From NCBI RefSeq assembly GCF_947090775.1, contig NZ_OX352321.1, positions 1,984,001 to 2,048,000 of the forward strand: a stretch of DNA of 64,000 bases, given 5' to 3'. Below, piece by piece: positions 17,323 through 26,360 of this stretch. The notes under the pieces were generated by a model, which saw only the letters and a program-made list of their open reading frames with translations, had not been told where the DNA came from and ran no database searches. This DNA is from Pseudarthrobacter sp. MM222 (GTDB lineage: Bacteria > Actinomycetota > Actinomycetes > Actinomycetales > Micrococcaceae). Position 1 is the stretch's first letter. The number at the start of each line of letters is the position of its first letter. A program made the translations under genes and the position numbers.

Positions 17323-17715
17323 ATGGGCACAGAAGAGAATGCTGAACTGGTCCGACGCGGTTACGAGGCCTTCAGCGCGGGCGATATGGAGACACTCAGG
17401 GGGTTGTTCGCCGAAGATGCCGTCTGGTACGTTCCCGGAAACGGCGCGCTTTCGGGCAGGAAGGAAGGATGGAGCGCCATCCTGGCCTACTTTGAGGAAC
17501 TCGGAACACGTTCGGGTGGCCAGCTGAAGGTGACCCTCCAGGACGTCGTCGCCGGTGAAAACCACACCGTCGGCCTGCAGCACAACCAGGCGGAGAACAA
17601 CGGCAGGAGCCTGGACACGGACGGTGCAATCGCCTTCCAAATTCGCGACGGCAAGATTGCCGAAGGCCGCGAGTTCTACGCTGACACCGCGCAGGGCGAC
17701 GCGTTCTGGGCCTAG
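17323..17715 (+). CDS. SnoaL-like / NTF2-fold protein
   Basis: Small cone-fold protein of 130 aa. LVRRGYEAFSAGDMETLRGLFAEDAVWYVPG at the N-terminus and FQIRDGKIAEGREFYAD at the C-terminus are typical of SnoaL-like proteins, which include polyketide cyclases, hydroxylases and dehydratases. ATG 17323 is preferred to GTG 17314 because of the upstream GGAGAGG. Divergent from the quercetinase-like gene, so a role with aromatic intermediates is possible. Confidence 0.82.
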   Translation: MGTEENAELVRRGYEAFSAGDMETLRGLFAEDAVWYVPGNGALSGRKEGWSAILAYFEELGTRSGGQLKVTLQDVVAGENHTVGLQHNQAENNGRSLDTDGAIAFQIRDGKIAEGREFYADTAQGDAFWA

Positions 17716-17719
17716 GCCC

Positions 17720-19084
17720 TCACCGGGAAGTGGCGAGTTCTGCTGCGGCTTCCTCCGCGCTCTCGCCTGCGGTCCGGTCAGCCGCGGCTTCGGTTCGGCG
17801 TTCCTTCAGGAAGTAGACCAGACCGGCGGCGATCGTCGACGCCGCGGCCAGGGCGAAGAGCCCCGGGACGACGCTGCCCGTTTGTTCCTTGATCAGGCCG
17901 AAGCCGAAGGGCGCCACGAAGCCGCCCAGGTTTCCGAGCGAGTTGATGATGGCGATGGCCGGGGCGAGGATCATCGGGTGCAGCCCCGACTGCGGGATGG
18001 TCCAGAACAGGGGCGAGGCGCTCTTGAAGCCCATGGCGGCGACCGCCAGGAAGACCAGTGCCAGCACGGGCGAGGCGACGGCGGCTGCGAGGGTGCCGAC
18101 CGCGGCGACCAGCAGTGCAGCAACGAGCAAAGGCCGCTTCGACTTCGCCTTGTCCTGCCACCGGGCGGCAAAGTACATGGCGATCACGGCGCAGACCCAC
18201 GGAATCGCCGAGAGGAACCCGACGCTGAGGTCGGTGGTTCCCGGGATGCGCTTGACAATGGTGGGCAACCAGAAAGTATTGGCGTAAATGGAGAGCTGGA
18301 CGGCGAAGTAGATACCGCACAGCAGGAGGATCTGCGGGTTCAGCAGCATCTTCCAGCGGTTGAGCGTTCCCTTGCCCGGGGAGGAGGCGGCGTGCTGGGC
18401 GTCCTCGTGGGCAATTGCAGCTGACAGGGCGGCCTTTTCCCCGGCGCTCAGCCACGTGGCGTCCTGGATCTTCGCGTCGAGCAGGAAGAACACCACGACG
18501 CCCACGGCGACCGACAGCAGTCCTTCAAAGCCGAACAGCCACTGCCAGCCGCGAAGGCCGAGCACATCGTGCAGGCTCAGCAACAAACCTGCGATCGGGC
18601 CCGAGAGGGCCGCGGCGATCGATGAACCGGCGATGAAGATCGCCGTGGCCTTGCCGCGCTGACCTGCCGGCACCCAGCGGGCGAAATAGAAGATCACGGC
18701 GGGGAAGAACCCGGCTTCCGCGGCCCCCAGCAGGAACCGCAGGACGTAGAACATGGTCTCGTTCTGCACGAATGCCATCAGGAAAGAAACGATGCCCCAG
18801 CTGATCATGATCCGGGCGAGCCAGACTTTGGCGCCGAACTTCTCCATCATCACGTTGCTGGGCAGTTCGAAGATGGCGTAGGCGATGAAGAATAATCCGG
18901 CCCCGAAGCCGTATGCGGCGGCGCCGATGCCGACGTCAGCCTGCAGATGCTCCTGGGCGTAACCGATGTTGGACCGGTTGAGCTGGTTGCACACCAGCAT
19001 GACCAGCATGATGGGCAGCACCCTTTTGAAGAACTTTTTCGTGGCCAAGGCCACGTCCGTGACAGCGTCGTCTACAGACTGCAT
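17720..19084 (-). CDS. MFS permease, anion:cation symporter type
   Basis: Membrane transporter of 454 aa with about 12 hydrophobic segments. The N-terminal NQLNRSNIGYAQ, the loop RWVPAGQRGKATAIF and the central LLCGIYFAVQLSIYANTFWLP match the ACS family of the major facilitator superfamily (organic acids such as tartrate, glucarate, phthalate). The C-terminal tail is Ala/Glu-rich. The start is MQSVDDAVTD at 19084 after AAAGGAA; 25 upstream in-frame residues are rejected. It converges on the SnoaL-like gene and follows the GntR gene after a hairpin, so it probably has its own promoter. It could import an aromatic or aldaric acid. Confidence 0.9.
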   Translation of the reverse strand: MQSVDDAVTDVALATKKFFKRVLPIMLVMLVCNQLNRSNIGYAQEHLQADVGIGAAAYGFGAGLFFIAYAIFELPSNVMMEKFGAKVWLARIMISWGIVSFLMAFVQNETMFYVLRFLLGAAEAGFFPAVIFYFARWVPAGQRGKATAIFIAGSSIAAALSGPIAGLLLSLHDVLGLRGWQWLFGFEGLLSVAVGVVVFFLLDAKIQDATWLSAGEKAALSAAIAHEDAQHAASSPGKGTLNRWKMLLNPQILLLCGIYFAVQLSIYANTFWLPTIVKRIPGTTDLSVGFLSAIPWVCAVIAMYFAARWQDKAKSKRPLLVAALLVAAVGTLAAAVASPVLALVFLAVAAMGFKSASPLFWTIPQSGLHPMILAPAIAIINSLGNLGGFVAPFGFGLIKEQTGSVVPGLFALAAASTIAAGLVYFLKERRTEAAADRTAGESAEEAAAELATSR

Positions 19085-19371
19085 TGGGGGAATTCCTTTG
19101 AACTGGCGAAGCTGGCAGGCCGGGGCGGCGTGCTTGTGGCCCGCGCCACAGCGATGCATTCACCTTATTCGGCGGCAGTAATGCCCGTCCAACTCAAATT
19201 GTGCATCACCGGATACCTTCAAGGACTCGCTGGGCCCGTCGCCCCGGATGCCGCCATCTATGACCGGGCGGCGTCCGGGGAAGGCTGCTGTCGGCCGGAT
19301 ATCCGCTTGCCTACCTCAGGAACGAGACCCACCCTACTGTCTCAACTGTCGCGGGAGGGCGCTCCGTGACC
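19085..19371. promoter_or_regulatory. Gap upstream of MFS gene
   Basis: This 287-base stretch holds no gene I can support. It contains the GntR-side terminator hairpin (19242-19280) and, closer to the MFS start, AT-rich sequence around 19158-19230 that could contain the MFS promoter. No clear box motifs. Confidence 0.4.
19242..19280 (-). terminator. 14-bp hairpin downstream of GntR gene
   Basis: CCCCGGATGCCGCC (19242-19255) pairs with GGCGGCGTCCGGGG (19267-19280) with a single wobble position and an 11-base loop. It lies about 90 bases after the regulator stop and would separate the dehydratase-regulator operon from the MFS gene. Confidence 0.65.
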
Positions 19372-20076
19372 TCAGCCGGGGCCTGGAGCGGCGGTGCGCA
19401 ACCGGCGTCGGGAGTTTGCCAAATGGCTCCGCATTGCGGCCGACGAGGACGGTCCGTCGCCCTCCGCGATGGCGGCGACGATTGACCGATGCTCCTGGAC
19501 CACCTGATCGAAGTGGTCGCGCGCGAGGTGCTCGTCGCCGCCGAGAAGGCGGGCGCGCGGCATGGCGATCATGGTCTGCCCCAGGGATGCCAAGCAGTCG
19601 GAGTAAAAGGGATTTCCGGACGCCGCGGCAATGGCACGGTGAAACTCGTAGTCTGCCTTCATTGCATGGGCCGGGTGCGCAGCGCTCTCCGTGAACTCCT
19701 CAAACGCCTTCCGGACGGCCTTCAGCTGCCGGTCCGTATGGTTCCGGGCGGCGAGGGCGGCGGCTTCGGACTCCACCGCTATGCGGAACTCCAGCTGCCA
19801 CAGTCGGTCCTCCAGGCTGGCCACGGGGCGGCTTCCGGCGGCCTGCTGCGGTCCGTCCGGCGGCGGGGTCAGCGCAAAGCTGCCCCGCCCCCGTTCGGTT
19901 TCGACCAGTCCCTCGGCCTGCAGCCGGGTCAATGCCGAGCGGACCACGGTCCGGCTGACGCCGAATTCGCTGATCAGGGCGTTTTCGCTGGGCAGTTTCG
20001 CGCCCGGCTGGATGTCGCCGTCGACGATGCGCCTGCGAAGATCGGTGGCAAGGTCCGCGGTCAGGTTCCGGCTCAT
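19372..20076 (-). CDS. GntR/FadR-family regulator
   Basis: Regulator of 234 aa with an N-terminal winged helix (DLRRRIVDGDIQPGAKLPSENALISEFGVSRTVV) and an FCD effector domain (VESEAAALAARN, DYEFHRAIAAASGNPFY, EHRSIVAAIAEGD). FadR/UxuR-type members often sense sugar acids. It starts at MSRNLTADL, ten bases after the dehydratase gene stop, so the two form an operon and it is likely to control galactarate or talarate breakdown. Longer upstream reading (to 20406) overlaps the dehydratase and is rejected. It has no strong ribosome binding site, consistent with coupling. Confidence 0.9.
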   Translation of the reverse strand: MSRNLTADLATDLRRRIVDGDIQPGAKLPSENALISEFGVSRTVVRSALTRLQAEGLVETERGRGSFALTPPPDGPQQAAGSRPVASLEDRLWQLEFRIAVESEAAALAARNHTDRQLKAVRKAFEEFTESAAHPAHAMKADYEFHRAIAAASGNPFYSDCLASLGQTMIAMPRARLLGGDEHLARDHFDQVVQEHRSIVAAIAEGDGPSSSAAMRSHLANSRRRLRTAAPGPG

Positions 20077-20086
20077 GGCTTCAAGG

Positions 20087-21214
20087 TTACTTGCCGAATT
20101 CCACTGACTCCGTCGTCCAGGCGCGTGCCTGCTCGCTGAGGGAGATGCCGAGCCCGGGGCGGTCTGGTACCAACATGCGGCCGTTCTTGGTTTCGAGGCG
20201 CTCGTTGAAGAGCGGATCGAGCCAGTCGAAGTGCTCCACCCACGGCTCGCGCGGGTAGGCGGCCGCGAGGTGGAGGTGGATTTCCATGGCGAAATGCGGG
20301 GCGAGGCCCAGACCTCGCTCATCGGCCAGGGCCGCGAGGCGCAGGAACTGCGTGATACCGCCCACCCGCGGCGCATCAGGCTGGATGATGTCGCAGCCGT
20401 TGGCATTGATCAGCCCCTTGTGCTCCGCGACGGAAGCCAGCATTTCGCCGGTGGCGATGGGGGTGTCGAGGGCGCGGGCGAGGTCCGCGTGGCCTTCGAA
20501 GTCATAGGCGTCCAGCGGTTCCTCAATCCAGACGAGGTTGAACTCCTCCAGCCGGCGCCCCATCCGGAGGGCGGTGGCGCGGTCCCACTGCTGGTTGGCG
20601 TCAACCATAAGCGGCACGTCCCAGCCGATGTGCTCGCGGATGCCGGCGACGCGGCGCAGGTCCTCGGCCGTGTCCGGAAGGCCGACCTTGATCTTGATGC
20701 CGCCGATGCCTTCGTCGAGGAGCACGGTGGCGCGGGCTTTGACCTCATCGAGGGAGGCGTTCAGGAAGCCGCCGGAGGTGTTGTAGGTCTGCACGGAGTC
20801 CCGGTAGGAGCCCAGGAACTTGGCGAGCGGCAGGCCGGCACGCTTGGCCTTGAGGTCGTAGAGTGCAATGTCGACGGCGGCGAGGGCCTGGGTGGCCACT
20901 CCCGAGCGGCCGACGGAGGCTCCGGCCCAGAGCAGCTTGGTGTAGAGCCGGCCGATGTCGTTCGGGTCCTCGCCGATAATGCCTTCCGCGACTTCCTTGG
21001 CGTGGGCGTACTGGGCCGGGCCGCCGGCTCGCTTGGAGTAGCTGAAGCCGATGCCGCTGTGGCCCTGTTCGGTGGTGATTTCCGCGAAGAGGAACACGAC
21101 TTCGGTCATGGGCTTCTGGCGTCCGGTGAACACCTTCGCGTCGCTGATCGGAACGGCGAGCGGAAGCCTGGCCGTGGACAGCTTTACGTGGCGGATGAGA
21201 TCAACGCTGGTCAT
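20087..21214 (-). CDS. Enolase-superfamily sugar-acid dehydratase, talarate/galactarate type (paralogue 1)
   Basis: Mandelate-racemase-subgroup enzyme of 375 aa. GGIKIKVG gives the KxK catalytic base near residue 165; MVDANQQW, WIEEPLD and ATGEMLAS carry the Asp/Glu/Glu metal ligands, and APHFAMEIHLH the His base. The pattern fits L-talarate/galactarate dehydratase and related aldarate dehydratases, which make 5-keto-4-deoxy acids. It is very similar to the gene at 26361 throughout. It heads an operon with the GntR regulator. Exact substrate cannot be told from sequence alone. Confidence 0.88.
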   Translation of the reverse strand: MTSVDLIRHVKLSTARLPLAVPISDAKVFTGRQKPMTEVVFLFAEITTEQGHSGIGFSYSKRAGGPAQYAHAKEVAEGIIGEDPNDIGRLYTKLLWAGASVGRSGVATQALAAVDIALYDLKAKRAGLPLAKFLGSYRDSVQTYNTSGGFLNASLDEVKARATVLLDEGIGGIKIKVGLPDTAEDLRRVAGIREHIGWDVPLMVDANQQWDRATALRMGRRLEEFNLVWIEEPLDAYDFEGHADLARALDTPIATGEMLASVAEHKGLINANGCDIIQPDAPRVGGITQFLRLAALADERGLGLAPHFAMEIHLHLAAAYPREPWVEHFDWLDPLFNERLETKNGRMLVPDRPGLGISLSEQARAWTTESVEFGK

Positions 21215-21313
21215 GGGTCTCCCTGAAAGTTCCTGCGGGGCAACTCCGCCCCACCTAACTTAGGATACAAGTTCAAAAGTTGTAGAACAAGTGTCGTTCC
21301 GGCATCGCCTCGA
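21215..21313 (-). promoter_or_regulatory. Promoter region of the dehydratase-GntR operon
   Basis: The 99-base gap is AT-rich and contains two ACAAGT direct repeats at 21267-21272 and 21287-21292, exactly 20 bp apart (about two helical turns), with GTTGTA between them. This is a candidate operator for the downstream GntR protein. Confidence 0.4.
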
Positions 21314-22234
21314 TCAACCAAGCAGCCAGGCGATGGCCAGCAGGGAGCCGACGCAGAGCAGCGTGGTGCACAGGATCACGTCACGGGCAACGATCACGCC
21401 ACGGCCGTAGGGGGCGGCGAACAGAAACACATTCTGGGCTGTCGGCAGCGCCCCCATGATCACACTGGCCAGCAGATGCTGCCCCTCGAGTCCGAAGACG
21501 AAGCGGCCCAGGGCCCACACGATCAGGGGCATGCCGATAATCTTCAAGACAGTGGCCACGAGCGATTCGGTGCGGCCGTCGCCTTTTTGCAGCGGGGCCT
21601 TGCCGGCCAGGGAGAGCCCGAAGGCCAGCAGCACCATCGGGACCGCTCCGGCGGCGAGCATGTCGATCGGTTTCAGCAACAGTCCCGGCACGGTCCAGGC
21701 CGTCAGTGCGACGGCTGCGCCCAGGCCGGAGGCGATGATCATCGGGTTGCCGAGCGGCTGGAGGAGCAGCTTCCGCCAGGAGATGTCCGACCCCGATGCG
21801 AGGCCCAGCACGGTCAGATAGAAAGGTGCCATCACCAGGATCTGCGCCAACAGCACGGGAGCCACATGCTGGGCCGTTCCCACGGCGTACAGGGACACGG
21901 GGATGCCAATGTTATTGGCGTTCGCGTAGCTGCTCGCCATGGCGCCGACGGCGGTCTCCGCCACCGGCCGGCGGAAGAACAGGAAACTGAGCAGGCAATA
22001 TAGCAGCCCCACTGCCGCTGCGGAGAGCAGCGCCAGCGGGGCATCGGTGCCGAGCGCGGCCCGGATATCGCTTCCAGCCACCACTGTGAACAGCAGTGCC
22101 GGGTTGGTGATGTAGTAGGCCGTCCGGGTCAGGGCGCCCTGGACCTCCGGTCCGAGGATCCGCAGCCGGGCAGCGACGTATCCGACTGCGATGACGGAGG
22201 CGACAATCAGTATTCCGGTGACGACGCCGCCCAA
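21314..22234 (-). CDS. AEC-family permease (auxin efflux carrier type)
   Basis: Membrane protein of 306 aa with about ten hydrophobic segments and the internal asparagine-rich SSYANANNIGIPVSLYAVG and ALPTAQNVFLFAAPYGRG segments typical of AEC carriers for organic anions. It starts at TTG 22234 after GGAAAGG. It stands alone between the gudD operon, from which a hairpin separates it, and the GntR-linked dehydratase. Transport of an aldarate or keto acid would suit its position. Confidence 0.85.
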   Translation of the reverse strand: MGGVVTGILIVASVIAVGYVAARLRILGPEVQGALTRTAYYITNPALLFTVVAGSDIRAALGTDAPLALLSAAAVGLLYCLLSFLFFRRPVAETAVGAMASSYANANNIGIPVSLYAVGTAQHVAPVLLAQILVMAPFYLTVLGLASGSDISWRKLLLQPLGNPMIIASGLGAAVALTAWTVPGLLLKPIDMLAAGAVPMVLLAFGLSLAGKAPLQKGDGRTESLVATVLKIIGMPLIVWALGRFVFGLEGQHLLASVIMGALPTAQNVFLFAAPYGRGVIVARDVILCTTLLCVGSLLAIAWLLG

Positions 22235-22285
22235 GTTTCTTACCTTTCCGTCAGGTACCTGCCGCCAGGTGCGCCGGAGGTGGGT

Positions 22286-22354
22286 TTCCGCACGGCCGTC
22301 TCCTCGTTGCGGAAGGAGGGCCGGCCGTGCGGAAGTGGGGATCCCCTAGGGGAT
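22286..22354 (-). terminator. Hairpin and palindrome after gudD operon
   Basis: TTCCGCACGGCCG (22286-22298) is the exact reverse complement of 22322-22334, a 13-bp stem whose 23-base loop can form a smaller CTCCT/AGGAG stem. The 14-bp palindrome ATCCCCTAGGGGAT follows at 22341-22354. Together they separate the gudD gene from the AEC permease gene. Confidence 0.7.
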
Positions 22355-22360
22355 TTGGCT

Positions 22361-22396
22361 TAGCGGACGGTGCCTAGCGGACCACGGCTAGCGGAC
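22361..22396 (-). repeat. Three 14-bp-spaced TAGCGGAC repeats at the gudD end
   Basis: TAGCGGAC occurs at 22361, 22375 and 22389, each exactly 14 bases apart. The third copy covers the last codons and stop of gudD and the other two lie just beyond it, as if the gene end had been duplicated in tandem. Confidence 0.7.
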
Positions 22397-23716
22397 GAGG
22401 CAGGGCCGCTTGGGATCGAAGGACCAGCCGTCGATGTAGTACTGCATGCCGATGCTGTCGTCGCGGGCATCGAGGCCGTGTTCCAGGTAGAGCTGGTGGG
22501 CCTTGGCCAGGGCGTCGCGGTCCAGCTCGATCCCCAGGCCGGGCGCGTCCGGAACCTCAATGGCGCCGTCCTTGATCTGCAGCGGGTCCTTGGTGAGGCC
22601 TTGGCCGTCCTGCCAGATCCAGTGCGTGTCCAGCGCGGTGATCTCGCCCGGTGCGGCGGCTCCGGTGTGCGTGAACATGGCCAGTGAGATGTCGAAGTGG
22701 TTGTTCGAGTGCGAGCCCCACGTGAGGCCGAACTCGTTGCACAACTGCGCCACCCGGACTGAGCCGTGCATGGTCCAGAAGTGCGGGTCCGCGAGCGGGA
22801 TGTCCACGGAGTTGCTGCGGATCGCGTGGGACATTTCCCGCCAGTCTGTGGCAATCATGTTCGTCGCCGTCTTGAGCCCGGTGGCGCGGCGGAATTCGGC
22901 CATGACCTCACGTCCGGAGAAGCGGCCTTCGGCGCCGCAGGGGTCCTCGGCGTACGCCACAACGCCCTGCATGCGCCTGCCCAGGCGGATGGCTTCGTCC
23001 AGCAGCCAGCCGCCGTTGGGATCCAGGGTGACCCGTGCGTCCGGGAATCGCTTGGCCAGGGCGGTGACGACGTCCACCTCGGCGTCGCCGGCGAGCACGC
23101 CTCCCTTGAGTTTGAAGTCACTGAAGCCATACCGCTCCTGGGCTGCCTCGGCGAGGGCCACCACGGCTTCGGGGGTCATCGCTTCCTGCCGGCGGAGCTT
23201 TTCCCACCGGTCCGCAGGTGCGTCCTCGACCAGGTACGGCAAATCCGTCCGGCTGGTGTCTCCGATGAAGAAGAGATACCCGAGCATGGGTACCGAGCTG
23301 CGCTGCTGGCCGTCGCCGAGCAATTCCGCCACCGGAACGCCGAGGAACTTACCGTGCAGGTCAAGGAGGGCGGATTCGACGGCGGTGACGGCATGGACGG
23401 CTGTGCGCAGGTCAAAAGTCTGCTGGCCGCGGCCGCCGGCGTCGCGGTCGGCGAACTCCGCCGCGACATCGCGCAGCAGGGAGCGGTAGCGCGCCACCGG
23501 CTTTCCGGCGAGCAGCGTGCCGGCTTCCTCGATGGTGGTGCGGATCTTCTCCCCGCCGGGCACTTCACCGAGGCCGGTGCGGCCGTCCGAATCGGTGATG
23601 ATCACGATGTTGCGGGTGAAGAACGGGCCGTGCGCGCCGCTGAGGTTCATCAGCATGCTGTCATGCCCCGCGACCGGGACCACCTCAACGTGGGCGATGG
23701 TGGGCTGCGTGGTCAC
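22388..23716 (-). CDS. gudD: D-glucarate dehydratase
   Basis: Converts D-glucarate to 5-keto-4-deoxyglucarate. The 442-aa protein matches GlucD throughout: FKLKGG has Lys202 and Lys204, metal ligands fall at Asp232, Glu257 and Asn286, and catalytic His336 is in [12 protein letters not shown] with Asp309 or 310 in PLADPHFW. All are offset by about three residues from the E. coli enzyme. GTG 23716 overlaps the stop of the semialdehyde dehydrogenase. The operon order kdgD, dehydrogenase, gudD encodes the complete glucarate-to-2-oxoglutarate route. Confidence 0.95.
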   Translation of the reverse strand: MTTQPTIAHVEVVPVAGHDSMLMNLSGAHGPFFTRNIVIITDSDGRTGLGEVPGGEKIRTTIEEAGTLLAGKPVARYRSLLRDVAAEFADRDAGGRGQQTFDLRTAVHAVTAVESALLDLHGKFLGVPVAELLGDGQQRSSVPMLGYLFFIGDTSRTDLPYLVEDAPADRWEKLRRQEAMTPEAVVALAEAAQERYGFSDFKLKGGVLAGDAEVDVVTALAKRFPDARVTLDPNGGWLLDEAIRLGRRMQGVVAYAEDPCGAEGRFSGREVMAEFRRATGLKTATNMIATDWREMSHAIRSNSVDIPLADPHFWTMHGSVRVAQLCNEFGLTWGSHSNNHFDISLAMFTHTGAAAPGEITALDTHWIWQDGQGLTKDPLQIKDGAIEVPDAPGLGIELDRDALAKAHQLYLEHGLDARDDSIGMQYYIDGWSFDPKRPCLVR

Positions 23717-25323
23717 GCGTTGACCTCTGCTTTCTGGGTTGCTTCAACGACGCCGTCGACCCGGCGGTTGAGCCGCCAAGGGTTGGGGTCCTGCAGCGGC
23801 ACCGGGAGCAGTTCCTGCGGCAGGTTCTGGTAGGCGACGGGCCGCAGGAACCGGTTGATGGCCAGCGTGCCCACGGAGGTGGTCCGGGTGTCCGAGGTTG
23901 CGGGGAACGGGCCCCCGTGGACCATGGCGTGCCCGACCTCGACGCCGGTGGGCCAGCCGTTGACGATGATCCGGCCAACCTTCTGCTCCAGGACCGGGAT
24001 GAGGCCTGCAGCCGCCGGGTAGTCCGCTTCGGTGAGCTGCAGGGAAGCCGTGAGCTGGCCTTCGAGCCGGTTGGCGGCGTCCAGGAGTTCCTCGGGGGCC
24101 GAATAGCGGATCACGAGGCTGGCGGCGCCGAAGATTTCGGCGTGCAGCACGTGGTTGGACACGAACTCGGCGACGCTGGTGCCGAAGATGGCGGGGGCGG
24201 GCGCGTTCTCCGTCGTTCCTTTGGCGCCTTGCCCGACGACGGTGACGCCGTCAGCGGAGCCCAACGCCTCGGCACCGGCGTTCCAGGAGCCGGCGATGCC
24301 CTCGGTGAGCATCGTCTGCCCGGCGCAGGTGGAAATGGCGCGGCCGACGGCGGCGGCGAGTTTGTCACCCAGCTCGCCGGCGGGGGCGAACAGGAGTCCG
24401 GGGGAGGTGCAGAGCTGCCCGGAGCTGCCGGTGACGGCAGTGACGTACTGCTGCGCGAGGGCGTCTATTTGTTCGGCGGAGCCGTTGAGCGCTCCGGGGA
24501 AGACGAAGACCGGGTTCAGTGAGGACATCTCCGCGTAGACCGGAATCGGCTCGGGCCGGGCAGCGGCGGTGCGCATCAGGGCGATGCCTGCGGACTGCGA
24601 GCCGGTGAACCCGACGGCCTTGATGGCCGGATCTGCGACGAGGGCCTGGCCGATGCTGCTGCCCGGACCGTAGATCAGCGAGAAGACGCCGGGGTGCAGC
24701 CCGGCGTCACGGACCGCTTTGGCGATGGCGTGGCCGACGAGTTCGCCGGTGCCGGGGTGGGCATTGTGGGCCTTGAAGACCACCGGGCAACCGGCGGCGA
24801 GGGCGGAGGCTGTGTCGCCGCCCGCCGTCGAGAAGGCCAGCGGGAAGTTGCTGGCGCCGAAGACGGCGACGGGGCCCAGCGGGATCTGTCGCTGGCGGAT
24901 GTCGGCGCGGGGCAGGGGAGCGCGGTCCTGCAGCGCCGGGTCGATCCGGACTCCGCGGAAGTCACCCTGCCGGACGACCGCTGCGAAGAGGCGGAGCTGG
25001 CCGGTAGTGCGTGCCCGCTCGCCCTGGAGCCTCGCGGCCGGCAGTCCGGTTTCGAGTCCGGCGCGGGTGATGAGCTCCTCGCCGATCGCCTCGATGTTGT
25101 CGGCGATGGCCTCCAGGAACCGGGCGTGCGTTTCGGGGTCCAAGGTGCTGAAGGAGGGGTAGGCTGAGGCGGCTGCCGCGGTGGCGGCCTTCAGCTGCTC
25201 TTCGGTGAGCAGCGTGTAGCCGGGTTCGAGTTGTTCGTTCGTGGCGGGGTTGAAGCCGTACGCCGTCTTGCCGTCCCCGGCGACGGGCTGGCCCGCGATG
25301 AGCGAGTGTCCGGTAAGTGTCAC
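23713..25323 (-). CDS. 2,5-dioxovalerate (alpha-ketoglutarate semialdehyde) dehydrogenase
   Basis: Oxidises 2-oxoglutarate semialdehyde to 2-oxoglutarate with NAD(P)+, the last step of aldarate breakdown. The 536-aa ALDH has [43 protein letters not shown], catalytic Glu in [10 protein letters not shown] (near 265) and catalytic Cys in [10 protein letters not shown] (near 305). These variants typify the KGSADH subgroup. GTG 25323 follows AGGAGG, 11 bases after the kdgD stop. Confidence 0.93.
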   Translation of the reverse strand: MTLTGHSLIAGQPVAGDGKTAYGFNPATNEQLEPGYTLLTEEQLKAATAAAASAYPSFSTLDPETHARFLEAIADNIEAIGEELITRAGLETGLPAARLQGERARTTGQLRLFAAVVRQGDFRGVRIDPALQDRAPLPRADIRQRQIPLGPVAVFGASNFPLAFSTAGGDTASALAAGCPVVFKAHNAHPGTGELVGHAIAKAVRDAGLHPGVFSLIYGPGSSIGQALVADPAIKAVGFTGSQSAGIALMRTAAARPEPIPVYAEMSSLNPVFVFPGALNGSAEQIDALAQQYVTAVTGSSGQLCTSPGLLFAPAGELGDKLAAAVGRAISTCAGQTMLTEGIAGSWNAGAEALGSADGVTVVGQGAKGTTENAPAPAIFGTSVAEFVSNHVLHAEIFGAASLVIRYSAPEELLDAANRLEGQLTASLQLTEADYPAAAGLIPVLEQKVGRIIVNGWPTGVEVGHAMVHGGPFPATSDTRTTSVGTLAINRFLRPVAYQNLPQELLPVPLQDPNPWRLNRRVDGVVEATQKAEVNA

Positions 25324-25334
25324 GGTGCGTCCTC

Positions 25335-26249
25335 CTAGGAAACGGTGGCGATGAGGGACTTGAGGTCCGCGAGGTCCTGCGGCGCCAGGTTCTGCAGCGG
25401 CGGACGGACACCGCCGGCGGAGCGGCCGATCGCGTCCAGCCCGCCCTTGACGATCGAGACGGAGTAGCCCTTGACCCGGTCACGGATGTCCAGGTAAGGA
25501 ATCACGAACTGGTTGAGCTTCTGGTTCACGGCGACGCGGTCCTGGTTGCGGACGTCCTGGTAGAAGTCCAGGGCGAACTGCGGAACGAAGTTGTACATTG
25601 CGCTGGAATAGGTGCTCATGCCCAGCTGCAGCAGCGGAAGGGCGAACGTCTCGGCCGTGGGGAGGCCGCCGAGGTAGAACAGGCGGTCGCCGAGCTTGGC
25701 GTAGACGCGGGCGTCATGCTCGAGGTCGCCCACGCCGTCCTTGAAGCCGATCAGGTTCTCGTGGCGGTCGGCCAGTGTGGCGACCGTGGTGTCCTTGTAG
25801 ATCGCGTTCGCGCGGTTGTAGATGATGACGCCGAGGGACGTGGACCGGCAGATGGCGCTGACGTGTTCGATCAGGCCGCCCTGGTCCGCTTCGGTCAGGT
25901 AGGGCGGGAGCAGCAGGATGCCTTCGGCGCCGGCGGCTTCCGCGGCGCGGGCGTTCTCGACGGCCTGGGCGGTTGATCCGCCGGCGGAGGCGAGGACCGG
26001 AACGAGGCCGCCGACTTCCTCCACCGCGGCACGGACGACGCGCTCGGACTCGGCCGGGGTCAGCGAGAAGCCTTCGCCGGTGCCGCCGGCCGCGAAGAGG
26101 CCTGCGACCGGGAAGCTGGCCTGCCAGGCGAGGTGCTTGCGGTAGTTTTCCTCGTCGAACTGCAGCTCTGCATCGAACGAGGTGACGGGGAAGGAGAGCA
26201 GGCCGTCTTTGAGGACGTTCGCCAGTTCCTGGGGTGTGTACTTTGCCAC
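25335..26249 (-). CDS. kdgD: 5-dehydro-4-deoxyglucarate dehydratase
   Basis: DapA-superfamily enzyme of 304 aa. It dehydrates and decarboxylates 5-keto-4-deoxyglucarate to 2,5-dioxovalerate. [10 protein letters not shown] is the phosphate/carboxylate loop, [11 protein letters not shown] carries the Tyr, and IGFKDGVGD the Schiff-base Lys near residue 192. GTG 26249 follows GGAGGA. It is the first gene of the operon, and this is the only copy of this enzyme in the window, so both sets of dehydratases depend on it. Confidence 0.95.
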   Translation of the reverse strand: MAKYTPQELANVLKDGLLSFPVTSFDAELQFDEENYRKHLAWQASFPVAGLFAAGGTGEGFSLTPAESERVVRAAVEEVGGLVPVLASAGGSTAQAVENARAAEAAGAEGILLLPPYLTEADQGGLIEHVSAICRSTSLGVIIYNRANAIYKDTTVATLADRHENLIGFKDGVGDLEHDARVYAKLGDRLFYLGGLPTAETFALPLLQLGMSTYSSAMYNFVPQFALDFYQDVRNQDRVAVNQKLNQFVIPYLDIRDRVKGYSVSIVKGGLDAIGRSAGGVRPPLQNLAPQDLADLKSLIATVS

Positions 26250-26319
26250 GATGTGGTCCTCCGGGTGAGCGCCGTGATGGGCGGATGGTGTTGGTTCGAT
26301 TTCAGCCTAGGCAGTAGTT

Positions 26320-26359
26320 CTATGTCTGTCTAAGCCTATTTGTGTATGGGTTGATACCC
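26320..26359 (-). promoter_or_regulatory. Putative LysR operator upstream of kdgD
   Basis: This 40-bp segment matches 32514-32553 at 28 of 40 positions with no gap, including CTATG, CTGTC, AAG and TGATAC at the same offsets. It lies about 70-110 bases upstream of the kdgD start, and the copy at 32514 lies about 100-140 bases upstream of tctC, in the same orientation. A GTAT-N6-ATAC inverted repeat is at 26344-26357. It also overlaps a possible hairpin (GCCTA...TAGGC with inner GGGT-TGAT-ACCC) after the upstream dehydratase gene. Confidence 0.65.
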
Positions 26360-26360
26360 T

